Origin: Thermococcus sp.
GTDB lineage: Archaea > Methanobacteriota_B > Thermococci > Thermococcales > Thermococcaceae
Direction of reading: 5' to 3'
NCBI GenBank assembly: GCA_027023165.1
Contig: JALVWX010000015.1
Coordinates: forward strand, 1-18,232
Length of the DNA: 18,232 bases
Shown: piece after piece, positions 1 to 6,899 of the stretch
Position numbering within the stretch: position 1 is the first letter of the stretch
How the letters are laid out: every line of letters starts with the position of its first letter
The notes under the pieces: generated by a model
The model's input: only the letters and a program-made list of their open reading frames with translations
What the model was told of the DNA's origin: nothing
The model's database searches: none
Position numbers and translations under genes: made by a program

Positions 1-535
1 ACTTCACAGTCTTCAGCCTCTCGCGGAACTTGGGGGCGTTTAGAGCTATCGCCAGGCTTTCTGGTGTCGTTATGAGTATGTGGGGAGGTTTTTTCACCAT
101 CTTGCTCTTCTCGTAGCTCGAGGTATCACTCGTCCTTATTCCAACGCGAATCTCGGGCAAATCGTAGCCGAGCTCCTTTGCCACTTCCTTGATTTCGGCC
201 AAAGGTCCCTCGAGGTTGCGCTTTATGTCGTTGTTGAGGGCTCGAAGAGGGGAGACGTAGAGGACGTAGATTTTATCCTCGAGCTTCCCCTCCTTGCCGA
301 GGAGAATCAGCTCGTTTATGGCCGAGAGGAAAGCGGAAAGCGTTTTTCCGGAACCTGTCGGGGAAGAAATAAGCACGTTCTCGCCCCGGTGTATCTCCAA
401 AACGGCGTAACGCTGTGGTGGGGTGAATGTTCCGAACTTCCGCCTAAACCACCCCCTAACCGGCTCGCTCAGGATTGAGAATATCTCCTCGTTGCTGTAT
501 TCCCTCTCGGCCCACCTTATCCTTTCCCCAGCCAT
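1..535 (-). CDS. lhr: Lhr-type ATP-dependent helicase, N-terminal part (cut by window edge)
   Basis: Superfamily 2 ATP-dependent nucleic-acid helicase of the Lhr (large helicase-related) family, linked in archaea to DNA repair and recombination. About 178 N-terminal residues are present. Visible motifs: a Q-motif region TPPQRYA (Q41), Walker A SSPTGSGKT (57-65), motif Ia VSPLRALNNDI, and motif Ib ITTPESLA near the cut end. DEAH, the second RecA domain and the Lhr C-terminal part lie outside. The start ATG at 535 keeps the MAGERIRWAERE beginning. A second ATG at 543 is in another frame. A TATA-like GTTTAAAA on the minus strand at 567-560 puts transcription start about 538-540, so the mRNA is probably almost leaderless. 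The gene diverges from the small protein at 627. Family call is firm; Lhr1 versus Lhr2 cannot be decided from this fragment. Confidence 0.9.
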   Translation of the reverse strand, partial: MAGERIRWAEREYSNEEIFSILSEPVRGWFRRKFGTFTPPQRYAVLEIHRGENVLISSPTGSGKTLSAFLSAINELILLGKEGKLEDKIYVLYVSPLRALNNDIKRNLEGPLAEIKEVAKELGYDLPEIRVGIRTSDTSSYEKSKMVKKPPHILITTPESLAIALNAPKFRERLKTVK

Positions 536-559
536 CGGGCCATCGTCTTTCTTTTCGGT

Positions 560-595
560 TTTTAAACTATTCGGTTGGTCAAGCAAACTTTTTAA
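560..595. promoter_or_regulatory. Divergent promoters for the lhr helicase and the 627 gene
   Basis: Two TATA-like boxes sit back to back. GTTTAAAA (567-560, minus strand) lies about 26 bp before the helicase start region. CTTTTTAA (588-595, plus strand) predicts a start near 617, leaving a leader of about 10 nt with GGTGGGA before the ATG at 627. Spacing fits archaeal TBP/TFB promoters. Confidence 0.55.
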
Positions 596-626
596 GTCAT
601 TTTCACGAACTCATTTCGGTGGGAGA

Positions 627-935
627 ATGAAGGTAAGGGAAAAGCTTGAGAAAGTTCTCAAGGAGTTCAACAGGCTTCACGGTAGCGAGGCCAACGCCAG
701 AATCCTTAAGATGGAGGGAGATGAGGTTATAATCGAGTTCGAGGGCTCGTTCTGCGCGACCTGCGGGCTTTACGACTACTTCGACGACATCAAATGGGAG
801 GCGATGGACTTCGGCCTTGAGCTTGAACCTGTGGAGGTTCTTGAGGCCGAGGAGGACGACTTCGAGCACGGGAGGTACGTCGTAAGATACCGCCTCGGAA
901 GGAAGCCCGTTTTAACTTTGAGCGCTAAGGATTAA
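627..935 (+). CDS. Conserved small protein with CxxC motif, NifU-C-like pattern
   Basis: 102-aa soluble acidic protein. The start at 627 is chosen because GGTGGGA precedes it and a TATA box lies 39-32 bp upstream; the open frame runs back to 423 but that stretch overlaps the helicase gene on the other strand. The pattern (hydrophobic strand VIIEFEG, then SFCATCGLYDYF with a CxxC, then an amphipathic helix and a strand ending EPVEVLE) resembles the C-terminal NifU domain, in which CxxC carries a transient Fe-S cluster. This is only a pattern resemblance, so an Fe-S or metal role is inference. It could equally be an archaeal protein with a structural CxxC. Its stop codon lies inside the TATA box of the next gene. 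Confidence 0.8.
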   Translation: MKVREKLEKVLKEFNRLHGSEANARILKMEGDEVIIEFEGSFCATCGLYDYFDDIKWEAMDFGLELEPVEVLEAEEDDFEHGRYVVRYRLGRKPVLTLSAKD

Positions 936-938
936 AAC
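931..938 (+). promoter_or_regulatory. TATA box of the glycosyltransferase gene, over the preceding stop codon
   Basis: ATTAAAAC overlaps the TAA stop (933-935) of the upstream gene and is centred about 25 bp before the ATG at 959. No ribosome site lies between, so the transcript is probably leaderless. Confidence 0.5.
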
Positions 939-958
939 CCCTTTTCAGAGTTTCCTTC

Positions 959-2008
959 ATGAACCCGCTGACGCTGGGCCTGGCATTAATCCTCCTTTGG
1001 GACGGCTATTTTTTCTTCAATTACATAATTAGCCTTTTCAGGAATTACAGGATTAGGGAATGGAGGCCGAGGGTTTCAATCATAATCCCGGCCTACAACG
1101 AGGGTAAGAGAGTTTTAAGGGCCATAGAATCGGCCCTGGCGCAGGATTACCCGGACTTTGAGGTCATTGTCGTCGATGACGGAAGCGATGACGACACTTT
1201 CCAGGTTGCCTCCTCCATTGAGAGCCCCCGCCTGAGGGTTTACCGGAAGGAGCACGGTGGAAAGGCGAAAGCCCTGAACTTTGGCCTTTCAAAGGCTTCC
1301 GGCGAGATACTAGTAACGACGGACGCTGACAGTTACCTCGAACCGGAAGCCGTCAGGGAGCTCGTGAGGAGGTTCTACTCCGATGAAGTCCTGGCCGTTG
1401 GCGGTCAGGTCAGGGTGATGGGGAGTTCTTTCCTCGAAAGGGCACAGGACGCGGAGCATTTGAGAATAGCGATGTTCCGCAGGGCGAAGGAGCTCGATGA
1501 TTTGAGCCTCGCGCCGGGCCCGATAGCGGCCTTCAGGAGATATGCCCTGGAAAAAATTGGGGGCTTCGTAGAGGACATTGTTGAGGATTACGCAACTACC
1601 AAAGCCCTCAAGGAAATTGGAAGGGTCGTTTACGCTCCAAGGGCAAGGGTCTGGACGGAGATGCCCAAATCGTTGGGAGTCCTGTGGAGACAGAGGAAGC
1701 GCTGGTTTCTGGGGGATTTGAAAAACCTCGGCGGGGGATTCACCAAGGACTGGGCATTCCTCCTGCTCGGTGATTTCGTAGCGTTTCTGGACGTACTCGT
1801 TCCCCCGCTCCTGCTCATTCTTGGCCTTTGGAAACTCTTCCTCCTCTGGTGGGCTTTCGAGACCGTTACCATGCTCGTTCCAACTTTCGTCGAGGGGGGA
1901 AGACTTTCAAACGCCCTCCTCTTCCCTCTAATCGTCTGGTTCTGGGCTCTGTTTTATCTCTCGCTTCACCTCTACGGCTATTCCAAACTACTCGCGGGAA
2001 GGCTTTAA
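959..2008 (+). CDS. Membrane-bound family 2 glycosyltransferase, processive type
   Basis: 349-aa GT-A glycosyltransferase of family GT2, like bacterial cellulose or hyaluronan synthases and N-acetylglucosaminyltransferases. It should use a nucleotide-sugar to extend or make a glycan or glycolipid at the inner face of the membrane. One N-terminal membrane helix (about 5-27) is followed by SIIIPAYNEG (40-49), VVDDGSDDDT (71-80, nucleotide-binding Asp), TTDADS (120-125, DxD metal site), VEDYATT (208-214, general base Asp/Glu) and QRKRW (245-249, the QxxRW signature). Two or three membrane helices end the protein (about 265-345). QxxRW plus the C-terminal helices suggests a processive enzyme. Substrate and product cannot be told. 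It is a single gene with its own promoter, not part of a visible polysaccharide cluster. Confidence 0.88.
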   Translation: MNPLTLGLALILLWDGYFFFNYIISLFRNYRIREWRPRVSIIIPAYNEGKRVLRAIESALAQDYPDFEVIVVDDGSDDDTFQVASSIESPRLRVYRKEHGGKAKALNFGLSKASGEILVTTDADSYLEPEAVRELVRRFYSDEVLAVGGQVRVMGSSFLERAQDAEHLRIAMFRRAKELDDLSLAPGPIAAFRRYALEKIGGFVEDIVEDYATTKALKEIGRVVYAPRARVWTEMPKSLGVLWRQRKRWFLGDLKNLGGGFTKDWAFLLLGDFVAFLDVLVPPLLLILGLWKLFLLWWAFETVTMLVPTFVEGGRLSNALLFPLIVWFWALFYLSLHLYGYSKLLAGRL

Positions 2009-2012
2009 TCAC

Positions 2013-2028
2013 CGAAACCCTTTTAAAA
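2013..2028 (+). promoter_or_regulatory. BRE/TATA promoter of the phosphate permease
   Basis: CGAAACCC followed by TTTTAAAA (2021-2028) looks like BRE plus TATA. A start near 2050 would give a leader of about 27 nt ending with the ribosome site GGGAGGGAG just before ATG 2077. Confidence 0.5.
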
Positions 2029-2076
2029 TGTCCAACTCTGTACTACATAAACTATATAGACTATAGAGGGAGGGAG

Positions 2077-3003
2077 ATGCTGGAGGTCATAGCAACTGCC
2101 ATCTTCATGGCATGGGCCGTTGGAGCGAACGACAGTGCAAAGGCCGTAGGAACCGCCGTCGGCTCAGGGATAGTGGGTTTTAAGCGAGCAGTGCTTATAA
2201 TAGCCGTCTTTACCACCCTCGGTGCTGTCATAGGCCACTCTGCGGTTTCAGGGACGATAACGGGACTGGCGAGTGGCCTTTCCTCCTGGAACGTCGCCCT
2301 GGCCCTCTTCAGCGCTGCTTCCGCCGTTACAATAGCGAGCCTCTGGGGCAGGCCAATCTCAACGACTCAGTCCATAATAGGCGCTCTCATAGGCTCATCT
2401 CTCGCCCTCGGCATTCCAGTTGACTGGTGGACCATCGGTAAAATTATCTCCGCCTGGTTCTTCTCGCCGGTCTTCGCCTCCCTCCTGGCGATAGCGATAT
2501 ACAAGCTTTACAAACCCCTGCTGAGGAGGATAAAGTGCCTCAAAAACCTTGAACTGACCCAGAAGTGGCTCGTCTTCCTTGCATCGGCATACTCGGCCTT
2601 CAACCTCGGAACGAACGAGGTCTCAAACGTGATAGGCCTGGCTAAGGCGGGCGGTATGTCAAACCCCAACGCCTTCCTGGCCCTCGTCATGGCACTCGGG
2701 ACTCTCACCTTCAGCTACGAGGTCATGATGACCATAGGGAGGGACATAGCCCCCCTCGGGCCGACTTCGGCCTTCTCAAGCCAGTTCGGTGCATCCATAG
2801 CTGTGGGCGTTGCGAACCTCTTCGGCCTGCCCGTGAGTTCGGGACAGGCAATCGTAGGAGCCATAAGCGGGCTGAGCGCTTACAAGGGGGAAAGGGTAAA
2901 CAAAAAGCTCCTGGTTGACATCGTGAAGAGCTGGGTGAGGGCACCCCTTTTCGCGGGCCTTCTGGCGTTTCTCCTGATTAAGCTCTTCTCGGCAGGCTTT
3001 TAA
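2077..3003 (+). CDS. PiT-family inorganic phosphate permease
   Basis: 308-aa integral membrane protein of the PiT (PHO-4) family, which imports phosphate by cation symport. The family is built from two inverted halves and both are visible. GANDSAK (16-22) with RPISTTQSIIGA (92-103) forms the first half, and GTNEVSN (178-184) with LPVSSGQAIVGA (251-262) the second. A polar loop with KLYKPLLRRIK (143-153) sits between them. About 9-10 hydrophobic segments cover the rest. The start at 2077 has a strong ribosome site (GGGAGGGAG) and opens directly with the first helix; the frame stays open upstream but overlaps the glycosyltransferase. It is short next to bacterial PitA (about 500 aa) yet keeps both signature repeats, so it is probably functional. 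No PhoU gene is adjacent. Confidence 0.9.
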   Translation: MLEVIATAIFMAWAVGANDSAKAVGTAVGSGIVGFKRAVLIIAVFTTLGAVIGHSAVSGTITGLASGLSSWNVALALFSAASAVTIASLWGRPISTTQSIIGALIGSSLALGIPVDWWTIGKIISAWFFSPVFASLLAIAIYKLYKPLLRRIKCLKNLELTQKWLVFLASAYSAFNLGTNEVSNVIGLAKAGGMSNPNAFLALVMALGTLTFSYEVMMTIGRDIAPLGPTSAFSSQFGASIAVGVANLFGLPVSSGQAIVGAISGLSAYKGERVNKKLLVDIVKSWVRAPLFAGLLAFLLIKLFSAGF

Positions 3004-3023
3004 GTTGAAGGGAGAGCTCCCTT
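2995..3023 (+). promoter_or_regulatory. tgtA promoter with a 16-bp inverted repeat at the start site
   Basis: A TATA-like GCTTTTAAG (2995-3003) lies over the stop codon of the permease gene. Right after it, 3008-3023 reads AAGGGAG, AG, CTCCCTT: a perfect 7-bp inverted repeat around a 2-bp centre, covering the expected start site near 3022. This is the position of a repressor operator in archaea. GAGGTGAG (3026-3033) is the ribosome site for ATG 3036. Confidence 0.45.
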
Positions 3024-3035
3024 AGAGGTGAGAGC

Positions 3036-4775
3036 ATGGAGTTCAGGTTCGAGGTTAAGGCCAGAGACGCCGCTGGAAGAATAGGAAAGCTGACCGTTAA
3101 CGGAAAGACTATAGAAACCCCCGCAATAATGCCCGTCGTCAATCCAAAACAGCTTATCGTAACGCCAAAGGAACTCAAGGAGATTGGCTTCGGGATTATC
3201 ATCACGAACTCCTACATCATCTACAAGACACCTGAGCTCAGGGAGAAAGCCCTTGATATGGGCATTCATAAACTGCTCGACTACGATGGCATAATAGAGG
3301 TTGACTCCGGCAGTTTCCAGCTCATGCGCTATGGAGGCGTAGAGGTCACGAACCGCGAAATAGTCCAGTTCCAGCAGGCAATAGGCGTCGACATAGGGAC
3401 TTTCCTCGACATACCAACTCCACCCGATGTGCCGAGAGAGAAGGCCGAGGAGGACTTGAGGATAACGCTGGAGAGGGCAAGGGAAGCGGAGGAAATAAAG
3501 GAGATAGCGATGAACGCGGCCGTTCAGGGTTCGACCTACCCAGAGCTAAGAACATATGCCGCCAAAAGGCTGAGCGAGATGAACTTCGAAATCCATCCAA
3601 TCGGTGCGGTAGTTCCGCTGATGGAGAGCTACCGCTACAGAGACCTCGTTGACGTGGTTATTGCCTCGAAGCTCGGCCTCAGACCGGACAGGCCGGTCCA
3701 CCTATTCGGGGCCGGACACCCTATGATTTTCGCTTTGGCCGTTGCCATGGGAATAGACCTCTTCGATTCGGCAAGCTACGCCCTCTATGCCAAAGACGAC
3801 CGCTACCTAACGCCAGAGGGCACGAAAAGGCTTGATGAACTTGAGTACTTCCCCTGCTCTTGCCCCGTCTGTTCCCGTTACACGCCTCAGGAACTCAGGG
3901 AGATGCCGAAGGAAGAGAGGACAAGGCTTTTGGCGATCCACAACCTCTGGGTCATACGTGAGGAGCTCAACAGGGTAAAGCAGGCGATAAAGGAGGGAAC
4001 TCTGTGGGAGCTGGTTGATGAAAGGGCAAGGAGTCACCCGAAGCTCTACTCGGCCTACAAGCGTTTGCTTAAATACAGGGACTACCTCGAGAAGAACGAG
4101 CCAGTAACCAAAGCCAGCGCCTTCTTCAAGGTCAGCGAGGAATCCCTGAGGTGGCCCACAGCCGTTAGGGCCAGAGAACGGGCGGAGCGTGTAAAGAGAA
4201 AATTCCCGGAAACGGTGAAGCACCCGATTTTCGGCGAGATTTCGAAGTACCTCAGCCTAAGCTACCCCTTCGCCCAGAGCGAGGGTGAGGAGGACTTTAC
4301 CATAGAGAAGCCCGGGAAGGGGGAAGCCAAAAAATACGTCATGGCCATAGCGGAATACCAGTTCGGTGAAGGAGCCGGAGAGGCGTTCAGAGATGCATTC
4401 GTCGAGCTTTCAAGAAAGACCGGCATGCCGAGGCAGATTAAAGCCAAGGGCAAGCACTTAGCGACGTTTAGGGCCGAGGGCGGCCTTCTAACGCTCGGAA
4501 TAGAAGGTGCCAAGAGACTCCACGATGTTCTTCCGTTCCCGAGGATGCGTGTCGTTGTGAACAGCGACGCCGAGCCCTTCGCGAGGAAGGGGAAGAACGT
4601 TTTCGCGAAGTTTGTAGTTGATGCCGACCCGGGAATAAGGCCCTACGATGAGGTATTGGTGGTGAACGAGAGGGACGAGTTGCTCGCAACGGGACAGACG
4701 CTCTTAAACGGCGAGGAGCTGAAGGTTTTCCAGAGCGGATTGGCAGTGAAGGTGAGGAGGGGAGTTGAGAAGTAG
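3036..4775 (+). CDS. tgtA: Archaeosine tRNA-guanine transglycosylase (ArcTGT)
   Basis: 579-aa enzyme that swaps guanine-15 in the D-loop of archaeal tRNAs for preQ0, the first tRNA-bound step of archaeosine synthesis. The length matches the Pyrococcus horikoshii enzyme (about 582 aa). The TIM-barrel catalytic domain carries VDSGSFQ (D90) and LFDSASY (D244), equivalents of the two catalytic Asp residues. The zinc site is C274, C276, C279 (FPCSCPVC) with H302 (LLAIHNLW). The C-terminal part is the archaea-specific extension ending in a PUA domain (about 500-579, DADPGIRPYDEVLVVNERDELLATG split over its strands). Start: GAGGTGAG ribosome site 3-10 bp upstream. The gene stands alone with its own promoter, followed by tRNA-Val, itself a likely substrate. 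No oddities seen. Confidence 0.97.
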   Translation: MEFRFEVKARDAAGRIGKLTVNGKTIETPAIMPVVNPKQLIVTPKELKEIGFGIIITNSYIIYKTPELREKALDMGIHKLLDYDGIIEVDSGSFQLMRYGGVEVTNREIVQFQQAIGVDIGTFLDIPTPPDVPREKAEEDLRITLERAREAEEIKEIAMNAAVQGSTYPELRTYAAKRLSEMNFEIHPIGAVVPLMESYRYRDLVDVVIASKLGLRPDRPVHLFGAGHPMIFALAVAMGIDLFDSASYALYAKDDRYLTPEGTKRLDELEYFPCSCPVCSRYTPQELREMPKEERTRLLAIHNLWVIREELNRVKQAIKEGTLWELVDERARSHPKLYSAYKRLLKYRDYLEKNEPVTKASAFFKVSEESLRWPTAVRARERAERVKRKFPETVKHPIFGEISKYLSLSYPFAQSEGEEDFTIEKPGKGEAKKYVMAIAEYQFGEGAGEAFRDAFVELSRKTGMPRQIKAKGKHLATFRAEGGLLTLGIEGAKRLHDVLPFPRMRVVVNSDAEPFARKGKNVFAKFVVDADPGIRPYDEVLVVNERDELLATGQTLLNGEELKVFQSGLAVKVRRGVEK

Positions 4776-4780
4776 AAAAT

Positions 4781-4787
4781 TTTATAA
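4781..4787 (+). promoter_or_regulatory. TATA box of tRNA-Val
   Basis: TTTATAA, preceded by A-rich GAAAAT, is centred about 26 bp before position 4810, close to the mature tRNA 5' end at 4814. It starts 6 bp after the tgtA stop codon. Confidence 0.6.
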
Positions 4788-4813
4788 CTCCATTCTTTTT
4801 TCCTATTTCGGGC

Positions 4814-4890
4814 GGGCCCGTGGTCTAGATGGTCATGACGCCACCCTTACAAGGTGGAGGTCCGGGGTTCGAATCCCCGCGGGCCCACCA
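4814..4890 (+). tRNA. tRNA-Val (anticodon UAC), CCA encoded
   Basis: Full cloverleaf. The acceptor GGGCCCG (4814-4820) pairs with CGGGCCC (4880-4886); the discriminator is A and CCA is encoded (4888-4890). The anticodon stem CCACC (4841-4845) pairs with GGTGG (4853-4857) around the loop CTTACAA, with anticodon TAC at 4848-4850, which reads GUA valine codons. The T arm is CGGGG, TTCGAAT, CCCCG. No intron. A 9-bp hairpin follows at 4895-4916. Confidence 0.97.
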
Positions 4891-4894
4891 TAAG

Positions 4895-5190
4895 AAACTT
4901 TGCCTTTGCAAAGTTTCATCAAAAGTCTGTAACTCTTTTTGGAAAATTTGATTTCAAGTGATTTTATCGAATGGCGTATTTAAGACGAGAATCTGCTGGA
5001 TTACTTCTTTGGTGTGGGTTTGTTTTTAAATCGACACCCTTCGGGCGTCAAAGAGGAAGTAAATCCCTCTGAAAGTTCTATTTCAAAAAGATTCTCGCTT
5101 AGATGGTGAGTACTTGTGAGTAAACTCCTCTCAGAGGGTCGTTTTCAAGGAGAGCTACGAACTTTTGGTGAAGCTTTTTCCAAAAGCTTC
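4895..5190 (+). repeat. MITE-like element, copy A, with inverted ends
   Basis: A noncoding element of about 296 bp. The left end (from 4908: GCAAAGTTTCATCAAAAG, then TCTGTAACTC) matches the reverse complement of the right end (5190 back to about 5141: AAAAAGCTTCACCAAAAG, then TTCGTAGCTC), about 28 of 38 positions. Each end also has a 9-bp perfect hairpin: AAACTTTGC with GCAAAGTTT (4895-4903/4908-4916) and GAAGCTTTT with AAAAGCTTC (5170-5178/5182-5190). The centre has GACACCC, TTC, GGGCGTC (5033-5049, one mismatch). No ORF of note. It starts 4 bp after tRNA-Val. It encodes no transposase; movement by a partner enzyme is inference. Confidence 0.6.
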
Positions 5191-5424
5191 AGCGCTGGCG
5201 GAAGAGTAAGTGCCTCTTCTGTAATGTTCAAATTCTGTAGGGGTTTTTACTCACTTACCCCTTGGTGAGTGTTTCTCTCTCTGGAGAAGCGCCCGAAGGG
5301 CGCTGATTAAAGTTGAAACTGCTTAGGGGAGTCCAATTAAATGTGTTTAAACCCCCTGACACGCGCTTCTTGAGAGTGGCACGACTAGCTTCCTGCTCTT
5401 TCATGAGAAGGGCATTCTTTGATC
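5191..5424 (-). repeat. Degenerate inverted copy of the same element (copy C)
   Basis: On the minus strand this spacer gives GTTTCAACTTTAATC, then the hairpin AGCGCCC, TTC, GGGCGCT (5304-5288), then GTGAGTAAAAACCCC. Copies A and B on the plus strand have GTTTGTTTTTAAATC (A), GACACCC, TTC, GGGCGTC (A) and GGGGGTAAAAACCC (B) in the same order. This suggests a third, inverted and decayed copy whose ends are no longer clear. No coding frame seen. The weakest of the three calls. Confidence 0.35.
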
Positions 5425-5738
5425 AAACTTTGCAAAGCAAAGTTTGTTTGCTGGGCAAAGTTTCATCAAAGTCCGTAGCTCTTCTCTGAGTGCAACTCAC
5501 AAGGGGTTTTTGCTTGAAATTGATTAATCTTGGACGGGAACTTTTTGAATTGCTTCGCTAAAGTGGTTTAACTCTAAAATCGACGCCCAGAGGGCGTCAA
5601 AAGAAGAGCAAACCCTTGCTGATGATTCACTTAGAGTCCCCCTCTTGGAAATGAGCTGTGGGGGTAAAAACCCTACGACATGCTTTCTCAAAGAGGAGCT
5701 ACGAACTTCTGGTCAAACTTTTTTCAAAAGAAGCTTCA
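5425..5738 (+). repeat. MITE-like element, copy B, with inverted ends
   Basis: Second plus-orientation copy, 544-549 bp downstream of copy A at three matched points (4908/5455, 5031/5580, 5152/5696). The left end has the hairpin AAACTTTGC, AAA, GCAAAGTTT (5425-5445) and a further GCAAAGTTTCATCAAAG at 5455. The right end, reverse-complemented, reads AAAGTTTGACCAGAAG then TTCGTAGCTCCTCTTTGAG, matching the left TCCGTAGCTCTTCTCTGAG. The central hairpin GACGCCC, AGA, GGGCGTC is perfect (5582-5598). No ORF unless the frame of the next gene is read far upstream of its promoter. Confidence 0.58.
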
Positions 5739-5824
5739 GCGCGCTTTTACCTCGTTCAGGCGTCTTGCAGATGGTCCGAAAAAGAGTGTGTGCCTGGTCT
5801 TTGACATTCCTATGGGGGATAACT

Positions 5825-5833
5825 CTTTTTAAT
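5825..5833 (+). promoter_or_regulatory. TATA box of trm5, leaderless start
   Basis: CTTTTTAAT is centred 25 bp before ATG 5855. The sequence between is C/T-rich with no ribosome site, so the start codon is expected at or next to the transcript 5' end. This argues against upstream in-frame starts. Confidence 0.55.
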
Positions 5834-5854
5834 CTTCCCTCCCATTCCTCACCG

Positions 5855-6847
5855 ATGCGCGCCGTAAAAGTCCCCAAGAAAGAGGCTGAAAAGACCAGAA
5901 GGAAGCTCCTCGAACTCGGTGTCCTAGCTAGAGGATACTCCGTAAAACGGGAGGGAAACTTTGTCCTCTTCCCGGTTACGGGGCCCCTTGATGGTTTTGA
6001 ACTCGTCGAGGCAGAGTTTGAAAAGCTGGAGAAGAGGCCCCACAACTACCGCGAGGTCGTTGATGTCCCCGAAAAAGTCAAACCGCTCCTTCCGAGTTCC
6101 TTCGACATCATCGGAGACATTGCCATAATCGAACTTCCAGATGAGTTAAAACCCTACGGGAAGGCAATCGGCGAGGCCATCCTGAAAGTTCACAGACACA
6201 TAAAGGCCGTTTTCGCCAAGGGGAGCAAGGTCGAGGGGGAATACCGCGTGAGGGAGCTGGTGCACCTGGCGGGCGAGAATAGGACAGAGACGATACACAG
6301 GGAGAACGGGATAAGGCTGAAGCTCGACGTGGCCAAGGTTTACTTCTCCCCAAGGCTCGCCACCGAGAGGATGAGGATTTTCAGAAAAACCCGCCCCGGG
6401 GAGGTAGTTTTCGACATGTTCGCGGGCGTTGGTCCCTACTCCATTCTCCTCGCAAAGAAGGCCAAACTCGTCTTTGCTTGTGACCTAAACCCCTGGGCGG
6501 TGAAGTATCTCGAGGAGAACGTACGCCTGAACAGGGTTAACAACGTCATCCCGATCCTCGGCGACGTGAGGAAGGTCGCCAGAAAGATAAAGGCAGACCG
6601 CGTTATAATGAACCTCCCCAAGTTCGCCGACCGCTTTTTGAGGGAGGCGATGCTGAGCGTTAAGCCAGGGGGAGTAATCCACTACTACGGTTTCGGTCCC
6701 GAGGAGGACCTCTACTCCGAGCACGAGGCCAAGATAAAGGCGGTGGCGAGGGAGCTGGGCCTTAATGTGGAGTTCCTTGAGAGGAGAAAGGTCCGCCCCT
6801 ACGCGCCGAGGCAGTTCAATATCGCGATAGACTTCAGGATTCTGTAA
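5855..6847 (+). CDS. trm5b: tRNA (guanine37-N1)-methyltransferase, Trm5b-like
   Basis: 330-aa SAM-dependent methyltransferase that makes m1G37 next to the anticodon and so prevents +1 frameshifting. The length is that of archaeal Trm5b. In order: N-terminal D1 domain (about 1-65, [18 protein letters not shown] split from the strand FVLFPVTGP), D2 with the conserved [10 protein letters not shown] (165-174), and the Rossmann domain with [11 protein letters not shown] (186-196, SAM motif I), [12 protein letters not shown] (208-219) and the NLPK motif (253-256) that holds the target base. Thermococcales often carry a second paralog, Trm5a (Taw22), that works in wyosine synthesis; Trm5b is preferred on length and D1, but this was not tested by phylogeny. 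The frame is open back to 5645; ATG 5855 is chosen for its TATA spacing and because residues before it do not look like the family. Confidence 0.93.
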   Translation: MRAVKVPKKEAEKTRRKLLELGVLARGYSVKREGNFVLFPVTGPLDGFELVEAEFEKLEKRPHNYREVVDVPEKVKPLLPSSFDIIGDIAIIELPDELKPYGKAIGEAILKVHRHIKAVFAKGSKVEGEYRVRELVHLAGENRTETIHRENGIRLKLDVAKVYFSPRLATERMRIFRKTRPGEVVFDMFAGVGPYSILLAKKAKLVFACDLNPWAVKYLEENVRLNRVNNVIPILGDVRKVARKIKADRVIMNLPKFADRFLREAMLSVKPGGVIHYYGFGPEEDLYSEHEAKIKAVARELGLNVEFLERRKVRPYAPRQFNIAIDFRIL

Positions 6848-6880
6848 CGCCCAATGATGTTGCGAGAACGGACAAAGGCG

Positions 6881-6898
6881 GGAAAGAAGGGAAAAGGC
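6881..6898 (-). terminator. T-rich terminator of AMP phosphorylase
   Basis: On the minus strand GCCTTTTCCCTTCTTTCC follows the AMP phosphorylase stop codon by 1 bp: short T-runs broken by C, the usual form of archaeal termination. trm5 converges from the other side with a 52-bp gap. Confidence 0.45.
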
Positions 6899-6899
6899 T

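Noticed and set aside
4895..4916. tRNA-Val terminator hairpin
   Set aside because: The same hairpin is found at the left end of copy B (5425-5445), far from any tRNA, so it belongs to the repeat; it may still stop the transcript.
4895..5738. Insertion sequence or decayed transposase
   Set aside because: No frame of useful length or transposase motif is found in any of the segments; only the ends and inner hairpins look element-like, so it was called MITE-like, not IS.
5645..5854. Extended N-terminus of the Trm5 frame (70 extra residues back to 5645)
   Set aside because: It runs through the right end of repeat copy B, and the TATA box at 5825-5833 fits a start at 5855 only. The extra residues do not look like the family.
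4891..5854. CRISPR array
   Set aside because: Repeats are about 545 bp apart, divergent and in both orientations; there is no regular 30-bp repeat with equal spacers and no cas gene.
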